Shown one piece after another: positions 38,031-45,052 of a stretch of 64,000 nt of DNA. Positions within the stretch are counted from its first letter, which is position 1, and every line of letters starts with the position of its first letter. The notes under the pieces are model-generated. The model searched no databases, was not told the origin of the DNA, and worked only from the letters and a program-made list of their open reading frames with translations. A program made the translations under genes and the position numbers. Source of the DNA: a virus; the IMG/VR virus record IMGVR_UViG_3300040751_002893, positions 1 through 64,000 of that record, one strand, 5' to 3'.

Positions 38031-38612
38031 TTAGCTTGATGTTAAAACAATCTTACAAATGTGCTCTACACGCTCTATATGCTCAAAAGCATCCCATGGG
38101 TTTTTTGCAATTGCAGTTACGCCATGACACTCTTGACCTACAATATCGTATGCAATCTTTCCATCTTTTCCTAAAAACTTCTGATAGGTTTGGTCTGCAA
38201 GTTCCTGAGATATTGCTTCAAGTCTCGGAACATTTGGTCCTGTTCTGGTGTAACGAAATACCTCTGGGAAGTCTTTAACAATATCATTAAGTTGCCATCC
38301 TTTATACATAGCAGCAACACAATACGTGGGATGTAGATGAAGAACGGATGTAGTGCTGTTGGTATCCTTTAGTAGGTTCCAATGCATCCATAGTTCTCCG
38401 GATGGTCGGAGAGAGGGATTGAAGTGAAGTTCATCATCTTTGATTTTTATTTTCACAACACTCTCTGGGTGAATGATGGTCTTCCTAACACCGGAAGGGG
38501 TGATATAGAGATATGGTCTGTTTCTCATACGAACAGAGCAATTCCCATCACGGGTTGTTATCCAGCCTCTTTTATAGGCTTCTCTCATTACATCACCAAT
38601 AGCAGTTAGCAT
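38031..38612 (-). CDS. Class II aldolase/adducin-family protein, 193 aa
   Basis: The motifs of the family are present: GNCSVR, YITPSGVRK, a Glu near residue 73, the zinc-binding HLHPTY (H92, H94) and QECHGVTAIAK with the third histidine. Members are fuculose-phosphate-type aldolases or sugar-phosphate epimerases. It overlaps the cupin gene by 7 bp. A sugar-metabolism role alongside the phosphomannomutase is likely, but the substrate is not known. Confidence 0.85.
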   Translation of the reverse strand: MLTAIGDVMREAYKRGWITTRDGNCSVRMRNRPYLYITPSGVRKTIIHPESVVKIKIKDDELHFNPSLRPSGELWMHWNLLKDTNSTTSVLHLHPTYCVAAMYKGWQLNDIVKDFPEVFRYTRTGPNVPRLEAISQELADQTYQKFLGKDGKIAYDIVGQECHGVTAIAKNPWDAFEHIERVEHICKIVLTSS

Positions 38613-38875
38613 TTTTTTATCTCCACGATTAAATTTGTGTCTCCCTTAATGACACGATGGTAAGTATAGCTTGGAATAAAATATATCTTTCCTTCAACCA
38701 TGATTTCAGGCAGCTTATTATCAAGTTGTAATTCCCAGCCTTTACCGGAAACTACTTTGACATAACGGTCTTCTCTATCCATATGCCAAATGAGTTCATC
38801 GGAGACAACGTCTCTTTTGAACTCTCGCAAAAAAATTTTTTTTCCTATTTGTTTCTCAGTAAAAGGGAAGTCCAC
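38606..38875 (-). CDS. Small cupin-like protein, 89 aa
   Basis: The sequence follows a cupin barrel: LIWHMDREDRYVKVVSGKGW, then LPEIMVEGKIYFIPSYTYHR, with histidines and a glutamate in metal-site positions. Small cupins act as sugar isomerases, epimerases or binding proteins. Translational overlap with the class II aldolase (7 bp) suggests a shared pathway. The 451-aa basic protein gene ends exactly at its first base. Confidence 0.72.
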   Translation of the reverse strand: MDFPFTEKQIGKKIFLREFKRDVVSDELIWHMDREDRYVKVVSGKGWELQLDNKLPEIMVEGKIYFIPSYTYHRVIKGDTNLIVEIKKC

Positions 38876-40230
38876 TACCAGAACCTTCCGGGAACATTTG
38901 TCCCGAAATCTTTGTGTGCTCTACAAGCCCAGTAACCAGCCTTTGTTCTATCTTTCTTGTCTTTACAGTTGTGACGAGAAGCAAATGATTTACGAGCCTC
39001 AGCATTGTTCCAGTTGCCTTTGAGACCACCTTTTGAGTCTCCATAGGAAATCTTTTTGATTTTACCAGTTTTAGGATTGCGAACATAAACTTTATATTTC
39101 TTTCCTCCGCCTGTGTTCTTAGTGGGTTTTCCAATTGGAGGGTCTTTCTTCTTTTTCTTTTTGCGTTTCTTTTCATCAATCAATTCATCTTCTTCTTGTT
39201 CCATAATCATTGGAAAGTCAAGAGGAACCATTTGTTCTCCAAACATCCCAAACTCTCCGAGATCAGATTCAATAATTTCTTTTTCTTCTTCGGAGTGAAG
39301 CTTGTATTTACCTTCTCGGAACAGTTGTCTAACTTCCCTAAAAACACCGAAGAATTCGGAACTTCCCGGTCTAAAAACGTTTCTCTCAACTCCAACCCCA
39401 TGTCGTAGGTGATATTGAAGAGACTTGGAAATATTTTTGTTTTCTTCCAAATTTGCTTTGTCAAGTTTTGAGTAATATTCGGGATCTTCAACCAAGTGAT
39501 CAAGAGTAATCTCTTGAGCGATCAACTCTTCTTGAGCATGTTCCATTTCTTCTTCAACACCCATATCAAACTGTTGTTGAATTTGTTCTGCGGATACTCC
39601 ATGTTCTTCTGCGATTGCTTGAATCATCTCTTCAACAGAAACTTGTCCATACTTTGATGACTCGCCACCTGGAATAAACTCTTCATCCAGAGATTCGTTT
39701 TTCTTTGACTTATTACCCCAGTTTGCTGCACCTACTTTGCGACACTTACTAAGAGCACCAGAAGCATATGCTGATGGCCATACTTTGTATCGTCTTTTAA
39801 CTTTGTAATAACACTTATCTTTCTTGCCACTCGTCTTCTTGGCTTTCTTTTTGTGTGCTCTACGCTTTCCTTTCTTCTCATCAAGAACATTTTGGAGTTC
39901 TTCTAAAATGATTGTTCTGATTTCTTCTGTTGTTAATTCCATTGATTCGTTCCTCTTTTTCTTTGATCCTTTTTTACCCCATGATTTACCACGACCACGC
40001 TCTTTACAGGCACCAGGGGTTGGTCGACATGCAGGATACTTTTTACGCTTCTCACCTTCAGAGCGTCCACAGGATTTGTAACCACCTTTTCCATCTGGAG
40101 CATTACAGTCAACCCATCCACCTTTTTTCCCTTTGGCTCCTTTGCGTTTAAACCAATCACGGAGAGAAGACTCTTTGGAAGATTCAGTACCAGCTTTTTT
40201 ACGTTTTTTCTTTTCATCAAGTTCAGACAT
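38875..40230 (-). CDS. Multi-domain basic protein with three Cys/Arg-rich phage domains, 451 aa
   Basis: Three short basic domains alternate with acidic linkers: residues about 25-80 (GWVDCNAPDGKGGYKSCGR, YPACRPTPGAC), about 130-175 (CYYKVKRRYKVWPSAYASGA, LSKCRKVGAANWG) and about 380-451 (YKVYVRNPKTGKIKKISYGD, ARKSFASRHNC, GYWACRAH). Each occurs alone in other phages and large viruses, probably binding nucleic acid. An internal ATG at 39945, with an AGAGGA site, begins a copy of the shared leader (MELTTEEIRTIILEELQNVL). The gene may thus make two products. ATG 40230 is preferred to a TTG at 40245 because GAGG precedes it. Confidence 0.7.
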   Translation of the reverse strand: MSELDEKKKRKKAGTESSKESSLRDWFKRKGAKGKKGGWVDCNAPDGKGGYKSCGRSEGEKRKKYPACRPTPGACKERGRGKSWGKKGSKKKRNESMELTTEEIRTIILEELQNVLDEKKGKRRAHKKKAKKTSGKKDKCYYKVKRRYKVWPSAYASGALSKCRKVGAANWGNKSKKNESLDEEFIPGGESSKYGQVSVEEMIQAIAEEHGVSAEQIQQQFDMGVEEEMEHAQEELIAQEITLDHLVEDPEYYSKLDKANLEENKNISKSLQYHLRHGVGVERNVFRPGSSEFFGVFREVRQLFREGKYKLHSEEEKEIIESDLGEFGMFGEQMVPLDFPMIMEQEEDELIDEKKRKKKKKKDPPIGKPTKNTGGGKKYKVYVRNPKTGKIKKISYGDSKGGLKGNWNNAEARKSFASRHNCKDKKDRTKAGYWACRAHKDFGTNVPGRFW

Positions 40231-40246
40231 TTCAAAATACCTCAAC

Positions 40247-40624
40247 TTAATTAGTGTCTTCTGAGACTTCGTAGTTACATTCTTTGGGATCTATTTGGAA
40301 TCTTTCAATTTCCTCTTTTAGCTGCCTCTCTGTAATACCCAAGACACCAGATGCATCTTTTGGGGTTCTTGTTGCTGAGAGAGCAAACTTAACAACAGCT
40401 TCTCTCACAATGAATTTTATTGACCTGATAATTGGAAATCCATATAACTTATGATTTACATGAGAAGCTGCAAGTTCTAATTTAAGAGCTATGATCTCTT
40501 CTAGTGTTAGAGAATTCAAGATTGTCTCAAAATTAGAATTAATCTTTTTTTCATAATTCAGTTTTTTTCTGATAGAGTAATTTTCAAACTTACCTTTATA
40601 TTCTCTTAGTTTCTTTTTCCACAT
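40247..40624 (-). CDS. Putative DNA-binding protein with C-terminal HTH, 125 aa
   Basis: A basic N-terminus (MWKKKLREYKGKFENYSIRK) leads to a helical core and a C-terminal Fis-like helix-turn-helix (VLGITERQLKEEIERFQ). It could be a small regulator. The gene lies downstream of a 126-bp extremely AT-rich spacer, and its own ribosome site is weak. Function inferred from the HTH pattern only. Confidence 0.6.
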   Translation of the reverse strand: MWKKKLREYKGKFENYSIRKKLNYEKKINSNFETILNSLTLEEIIALKLELAASHVNHKLYGFPIIRSIKFIVREAVVKFALSATRTPKDASGVLGITERQLKEEIERFQIDPKECNYEVSEDTN

Positions 40625-40750
40625 ATTATTATCTTATATATAATATATTAATAATATAAATATTAATCTTATAATAATAGTATATAAAAAAGTTATAAAT
40701 AATATTTGACAATAAGAGTAATATATGTTATAATATATATGTTGTTGTTT
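40625..40750. other. AT-rich spacer with a rightward promoter
   Basis: This 126-bp gap between two minus-strand genes is almost pure A/T. It contains a near-consensus promoter on the plus strand (listed separately) and weak -10-like boxes on the minus strand. No ORF or hairpin terminator is seen. It could be a transcription start region, a bent-DNA segment or an origin. Confidence 0.5.
40706..40734 (+). promoter_or_regulatory. Rightward sigma-70-type promoter, antisense to the 282-aa gene
   Basis: TTGACA (40706-40711), 17-bp spacer ending ATGT, TATAAT (40729-40734) on the plus strand. It faces the 3' end of a minus-strand gene and no plus-strand gene follows. Confidence 0.7.
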
Positions 40751-41599
40751 TTATGCTTCAGGAGATTCTGGTTCATCTACAGTATTCTGAAGTTCAGATT
40801 CGAATTTATCGAAGTAAAGTTTTGTATTTGTCAGGAGGTAATCAATGAAAACTTCTTTATCCTTAAGGTTAGCTAGCATATCGAAAGCATCCAAGATATA
40901 TTGGGAGATCTTTCTAAATGTAGTGTATGCCATGTTCCTACCGGTTTCATCCATACCTTCAAGTCCAGCACCGAAGTCTGATTTTTCATCTGGTTCTTCG
41001 TCTGGTTCAACGTTTAGTTTCTTTTCATCATCAGATTTATCTTGTGGATCTTCATCTGCATCTACAATATCAATTTCTGCTTCTTCAAGTGCTTCAAGTT
41101 CAGCATCCAAGTCACCTTGGGCTTCTGTTTCTTCAAAATCAACTTCTGCTTCATCTGCTACTTCTTCTTCACCTTCAAGGTTAGTAGGCTCAGAGAGTAA
41201 TGTACCACCAGAACCATACTTAGCATTGTTCATAGAAGGCTTAACAGAGTCTTCCATTGCTTTCAAAATGTGGGCACGAAATGAATCTCTTTGGGCTTTA
41301 TCAGTTGTAAGGCGTTTGTAGTCAGTACGAAGAGTGGGAATAGCTTTCTTAAGAACATCTTCAAGTGTATTGATAGCAGTAGATCGATGAGGATGAACAT
41401 CAGAGATATCACCTTCTCTAAGAAGAGAACGAATAATCTTACGAAGTTCATATTCTTTTTGTTCTTGTTCTCGGATAACTTTAGATATCTTCTTTCGGAT
41501 ATATTCTCGTAATACTTTTTCTTCTTCGTTCATTTCTTCTTCCTTTGCTAAATCTAAGAATTCTTGGAGACTGTTGATCTCAACAATATTATCTTCCAC
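40751..41599 (-). CDS. Acidic helical protein, 282 aa, probable head/scaffold-type protein
   Basis: A GTG start at 41599 follows an AAGGAAG site. Residues 25-65 form a charged helix with leader-like repeats (EYIRKKISKVIREQEQ, ELRKIIRSLLREG). The segment AINTLEDVLKKAIPTLRTDY and TTDKAQRDSFRAHILKAME is a conserved-looking helical domain. The middle (about 140-215) is highly acidic. Such charge and helix content is usual for scaffold or core proteins. No enzymatic motif. Confidence 0.65.
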   Translation of the reverse strand: MEDNIVEINSLQEFLDLAKEEEMNEEEKVLREYIRKKISKVIREQEQKEYELRKIIRSLLREGDISDVHPHRSTAINTLEDVLKKAIPTLRTDYKRLTTDKAQRDSFRAHILKAMEDSVKPSMNNAKYGSGGTLLSEPTNLEGEEEVADEAEVDFEETEAQGDLDAELEALEEAEIDIVDADEDPQDKSDDEKKLNVEPDEEPDEKSDFGAGLEGMDETGRNMAYTTFRKISQYILDAFDMLANLKDKEVFIDYLLTNTKLYFDKFESELQNTVDEPESPEA

Positions 41600-41601
41600 G
41601 T

Positions 41602-42420
41602 TTACTTCCTTTTCAATTCAGAAAGAATGAGTTTGCGAATAACACCACGAAGTTTTGATTCGGTCATGCCTTCTTTTTTTGCTTTTTTACCTTTACGCAA
41701 AGCAGCAAAGTCTTTCGCATCAGGCTTACCAGTATGTGGCTCTTCAACATCTAAAGGATGTTCTTTTGCCTCTTTGACATCATCACATTTACAAGGAGCA
41801 CTCTCACACTTTGGGCACTCTTCGCCTTCGTTAAGCTCTTCCTCATACATATCTTTTTTGCTTCCACAAGAAGCCTCATTCAATTGGCTAAGATCCATCT
41901 TGAATCCAAACTTATGAGAAACGTTTTCCATAAGTTCATTGTTTTTCCATTTTTTAGTAGACATAGTTTTAATTCTCCATTCGTTATAAATAGTAGGTTT
42001 TGACTCTTTTAAGCCATCTTCCCAATCACGAAAACACATATTTCCTTTTAGATACGCTTCTTTCTCTGATTGTCTTAGATCTTTATTTTTTTGAGCATAT
42101 CCTTCACCATGATACCCACTATCATTTAGCATACCGTTTTCGTTTTGCGTATGATGCACCAACTCATGAGCAAGTGAACGGAGAATATCTTTTGTGTGAC
42201 GGTTATCTGTATAGATTGTAACAGCCATTCCTTGTGGGTCATAATATGCTGTCTTACCAAGAGGCTTCGAAGCATTCTCTCCATCTGAGACCAAATGCAA
42301 AGTTGGAGGTCTCTTGAAACCAAAACGCTCTTGAGCAAATCCACCAAGGTCATGGAAGAGTTCTTCTGTTTGAGACAAGTCCATACCGCATTTATTTTTA
42401 ATTTTAAAAAAGTTTTTCAT
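41602..42420 (-). CDS. Zincin metalloprotease-like protein with basic C-terminal leader-like end, 272 aa
   Basis: HELVHH at residues 85-90 with the preceding KDILRSLA helix gives a zincin active site (H85, E86, H89). The upstream region GFKRPPTLHLVSD and GKTAYYDPQGMAVTIY is typical of phage-encoded zincins of this type. After residue 150 a separate domain follows, with CPKCESAPCKC (possible zinc site) and a C-terminal copy of the shared helix motif (MTESKLRGVIRKLILSEL). A role in head maturation or in the injected set is possible. Confidence 0.75.
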   Translation of the reverse strand: MKNFFKIKNKCGMDLSQTEELFHDLGGFAQERFGFKRPPTLHLVSDGENASKPLGKTAYYDPQGMAVTIYTDNRHTKDILRSLAHELVHHTQNENGMLNDSGYHGEGYAQKNKDLRQSEKEAYLKGNMCFRDWEDGLKESKPTIYNEWRIKTMSTKKWKNNELMENVSHKFGFKMDLSQLNEASCGSKKDMYEEELNEGEECPKCESAPCKCDDVKEAKEHPLDVEEPHTGKPDAKDFAALRKGKKAKKEGMTESKLRGVIRKLILSELKRK

Positions 42421-42423
42421 ATC

Positions 42424-42681
42424 TTAAATAGTTCCTTTAGTTAGAAGGTGTAATGAAAGCTCCCTTGTTCTTGAAGAACCAAAAGGTAAAACCTCAGCTA
42501 CCCATACAGATCTTTCGTTATATAAATTTTTTTTTATTTTGATATCGATGACCGCACCATAGTGCAAAACAGATGAGTAACCTAAATTTTCAATATAGTC
42601 CCATTCATTCCATTGAACGATATCGCCAACTTGAAATTCATCTTTATAACACTCCATAAATGGCTTGTCACTCGTCTTCAT
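42424..42681 (-). CDS. Small SH3-like protein, 85 aa
   Basis: The sequence ECYKDEFQVGDIVQWNEWDY followed by HYGAVIDIKIKKN and VWVAEVLPFGSSRTREL is a typical small beta-barrel (SH3/KOW-like) phage protein. Function unknown. It overlaps the VOC gene by 14 bp; the start at 42681 has only a weak site, and one at 42657 is the alternative. Confidence 0.6.
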   Translation of the reverse strand: MKTSDKPFMECYKDEFQVGDIVQWNEWDYIENLGYSSVLHYGAVIDIKIKKNLYNERSVWVAEVLPFGSSRTRELSLHLLTKGTI

Positions 42682-43009
42682 TTCTTACAGTCTTTTTGCA
42701 TTCATCGTTATACCAAATGTGTTCAACACAATTTCCATCCGGATCAAATGTATATACACCAATGGTTCCATCTCGGTGTTCTACCCTCTCTCCAACTTGG
42801 GGTAAATCTTCCTTATTATCCACAAGAATTCCGATATGAGCATAGGGGTAACGATGTTTGCTTATGAGAGCTACCGTTGAGTTGTTGAAACGCATTCTAC
42901 GATAAAAACTATCGGAAAATTCACAAATTGCATCAAGCTTTTCTTCATACCAAGCTTGTGCTGCGTCTAAATCATCTACTAATAATGCTACGTGGTCAAT
43001 TGTTTTCAT
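42668..43009 (-). CDS. Glyoxalase/VOC-family protein, 113 aa
   Basis: IDHVALLVDDLDAAQAWYEEKL at the start, HIGILV in the middle and GVYTFDPDGNCVEHIWY near the end are the paired beta-alpha-beta-beta-beta units of the vicinal oxygen chelate fold. His, His and Glu are in metal-binding positions. VOC proteins include glyoxalase I, dioxygenases and antibiotic-resistance enzymes. The role in a phage is unclear. Confidence 0.82.
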   Translation of the reverse strand: MKTIDHVALLVDDLDAAQAWYEEKLDAICEFSDSFYRRMRFNNSTVALISKHRYPYAHIGILVDNKEDLPQVGERVEHRDGTIGVYTFDPDGNCVEHIWYNDECKKTVRNEDE

Positions 43010-43036
43010 AGAACTATCCTAGTCCTGCCAATCAGG

Positions 43037-43447
43037 TCAGGTCTCCATTAAATAAGCGTCTTCGTCATCGATTTCATATGCTTCTTCACCGTTCATAACC
43101 ATCATTGGTTCAGCATCCGGCAACATGCTTTGGATTTCTTCTTCAGAGTCTTCTGAATCTTCACAATCGTCTGGATCTTCCATGTCAAGGCCCATTTCAT
43201 ACTCAAGATAATGCTTTACCTTTCCGAGATACTCAGAAGCAATTGTGATCTTACTTTGAACCCACGCTTCAAGCTGTGTTTCGTCTTCTAGGGCATCATG
43301 AAGCATCATAGCATACTTAGCCATCTTATAAAGTTGAGATTTGGCCATTCCACCTTCTTCATCGACATGATCCATATGCTTTTTATCATCAAGCATCATC
43401 ATTTCTTCATTTATTATTTGTTTAAGTTTATTTTCGTTTAATTTCAT
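43037..43447 (-). CDS. Protein with MKL leader, 136 aa
   Basis: Starts MKLNENKLKQIINEEMMMLD, a copy of the shared leader, followed by KMAKYAMMLHDALEDETQLE and a helix-rich core (SKITIASEYLGKVKHYLEYE), then a very acidic tail. An ATG one codon upstream (43450) is equally possible. It overlaps the 51-aa membrane protein gene by 20 bp. Leader and composition suggest a packaged or head-core protein. Confidence 0.7.
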   Translation of the reverse strand: MKLNENKLKQIINEEMMMLDDKKHMDHVDEEGGMAKSQLYKMAKYAMMLHDALEDETQLEAWVQSKITIASEYLGKVKHYLEYEMGLDMEDPDDCEDSEDSEEEIQSMLPDAEPMMVMNGEEAYEIDDEDAYLMET

Positions 43448-43583
43448 CAATCATTCCTATTATGGTCATGAGAGCCAAGAAACAAAGGAATAACAAGGTT
43501 GCAATCATAAGTTCAGGGCCAATAAGCACGAATAATACCAAAAATATCATCAATGCTATAGATAAATAGATAAAAGAGTACAT
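43428..43583 (-). CDS. Membrane peptide, 51 aa, two predicted TM helices
   Basis: MYSFIYLSIALMIFLVLFVL is a first transmembrane helix. A Pro-Glu turn and a second helix (IATLLFLCFLALMTIIG) follow, with a charged C-terminus. The ATG shares a base with the upstream stop (TAATG), which supports coupled translation. Such short double-TM proteins can be holin-like, but nothing specific proves a lysis role. Confidence 0.7.
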   Translation of the reverse strand: MYSFIYLSIALMIFLVLFVLIGPELMIATLLFLCFLALMTIIGMIDEIKRK

Positions 43584-43897
43584 TAGTTAAACCCCATATC
43601 TATAATTTCTTCTTTTGGAATAAGAAATACGTTGCCACTATTGAAATTGTATGGAGAATATACATAATATTGCCCTTTTTCTGTCTGTTGCCATGGAAGT
43701 AGATACATTTCTGCTCTTGGATGCAGCAATTCGAACTTTTTATTCATAAAAGACCAATAATATGTCTCTTTTTTACCCTTCAAACGCACAGGTTGCAATA
43801 AATTACCATTTTTTGACTTCAAGAAAGCCTGCATCTTAAGGGCTAATTGCTCTGCATCGGGGTCCAAAGGACGCTCAAAATCATCAAAATTCATCAT
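43583..43897 (-). CDS. Unknown protein, 104 aa
   Basis: The sequence has LDPDAEQLALKMQAF, then beta-rich KKETYYWSFMNKKFELLHPR and LLPWQQTEKGQYYVYSPYNF. I do not recognise it. It overlaps the HAD-Nudix gene by 4 bp (ATGA) and its stop overlaps the membrane peptide start, so it belongs to the same operon. Confidence 0.6.
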   Translation of the reverse strand: MMNFDDFERPLDPDAEQLALKMQAFLKSKNGNLLQPVRLKGKKETYYWSFMNKKFELLHPRAEMYLLPWQQTEKGQYYVYSPYNFNSGNVFLIPKEEIIDMGFN

Positions 43898-44931
43898 TTT
43901 TTCCTTATTTTTAGTGTTTTTTTGGGCTCTTTTCCTTCTCCAATTGCTCCAAAACCGGGAGGAGCGGACTTAGAACGGGTCATTTTTGGTCTTTTATGAC
44001 CTTTTCCACCGCCAAAATGCTTATTTTTGCCCAATCCAATGAGTTTTTTCTTCATATTACTGTGTTTTTTCTTCATTTTTAGCTGATAAACCTCAGTTTC
44101 AGCCAGTATTTCGTCTTGAACACTCAATTCATCGTATGCTTTACGTAGATTTGTGGTAGATTTGGCTAGTTTTCCTTCAATTTCATCCAATGTAAGCCAC
44201 TTATAGTCAATATTTTCGACGTGATCTTGCAAATCAAGCCTAACATGGGGTGAAATATCGTCAATTCTGCTCAAAAACATGTGAATTTTGTGTGTGAGAC
44301 CCTTATGATTGAAGTCATATACCATAAATTCCTTCAAAAAAGGCACCATTATGCCTGTTTCTTCGAAAACTTCACGTTCTGTACCGTCATCTAGGCCCTG
44401 TTGACCCCTTGCAATCTCTATATTCTTGAGATGACCACCTGGTAAGTCCCATAAATGACCTTCATCTGACCTCTGGAGTATCAAAATACGCCCAGATTTA
44501 TCATATATCACTGCTTTTCCGACTGTTTCACTGTCTTTGTAGTCGTCTAGAGGTTGAATTATCTCATATTTGGCTTCCAAAGCATCAAAATGTTCCTCAA
44601 TTGAGTCATCATAATGCTTTTCAACGCCTAAATTGTGTAAAATATCGACTTTTTTACCTCCAGCAGTGAAAATAACCCTGTCTGGCCAGAAATATTCCTT
44701 CAATCCGAGCTTTTCAAGGTGTTTTTCAACCGTTTGATCAGGAAAATACTGCTCATAGTCCTCTGTTCTTGCTGTGACGATGTAGATATCGTCTCCATTC
44801 TTGATATGTTTCTTAATTTTTTTGATAATCTTGTCATTATACGACTGAAACACAGGAACAGGCTTCTCTTGTATGTAGGTCATGAAGCCCATTGCAATAG
44901 TATTATCAAAATCAAAGCTAATTTTTTTCAT
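43894..44931 (-). CDS. HAD phosphatase-Nudix hydrolase fusion, 345 aa
   Basis: Residues 1-115 are HAD-like: FDFDNTIAMG with D7/D9, IYIVTARTED, and a KKVDILHNLG/HYDDSIEEHFD segment. Residues about 135-275 are a Nudix domain with REVFEETGIMVP; the Nudix box is about six residues longer than usual. The C-terminal 70 residues are strongly basic, ending SAPPGFGAIGEGKEPKKTL. The order HAD then Nudix suggests two-step removal of phosphates from a nucleotide or sugar nucleotide. A promoter lies at 45012-45040. Confidence 0.82.
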   Translation of the reverse strand: MKKISFDFDNTIAMGFMTYIQEKPVPVFQSYNDKIIKKIKKHIKNGDDIYIVTARTEDYEQYFPDQTVEKHLEKLGLKEYFWPDRVIFTAGGKKVDILHNLGVEKHYDDSIEEHFDALEAKYEIIQPLDDYKDSETVGKAVIYDKSGRILILQRSDEGHLWDLPGGHLKNIEIARGQQGLDDGTEREVFEETGIMVPFLKEFMVYDFNHKGLTHKIHMFLSRIDDISPHVRLDLQDHVENIDYKWLTLDEIEGKLAKSTTNLRKAYDELSVQDEILAETEVYQLKMKKKHSNMKKKLIGLGKNKHFGGGKGHKRPKMTRSKSAPPGFGAIGEGKEPKKTLKIRKK

Positions 44932-44938
44932 TTTTTAC

Positions 44939-44967
44939 TTGACATCCTTTAGTTTATATGTTATATT
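44939..44967 (+). promoter_or_regulatory. Rightward sigma-70-type promoter facing the leftward one
   Basis: TTGACA (44939-44944), 17-bp spacer ending ATGT, TATATT (44962-44967) on the plus strand. It converges with the leftward promoter at 45012-45040 and points into the 3' end of the kinase-like gene. Confidence 0.65.
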
Positions 44968-45011
44968 ATATATATGAGTTATATTATATAGTTTTTTTGT
45001 TGTGTATTAGT

Positions 45012-45040
45012 AATATAACATGTTTTAGGGGGTTTGTCAA
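45012..45040 (-). promoter_or_regulatory. Sigma-70-type promoter for the HAD-Nudix operon
   Basis: TTGACA at 45040-45035, 17-bp spacer ending ATGT, TATATT at 45017-45012 on the minus strand. No GGACA operator. Confidence 0.8.
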
Positions 45041-45052
45041 TGTTTTTTTCGT

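Noticed and set aside
40845-41321. Long plus-strand ORF of Ser-rich composition
   Set aside because: It is the complement of the acidic region of the 282-aa gene, where GAA/GAT codons read as TTC/ATC/TCA on the other strand.
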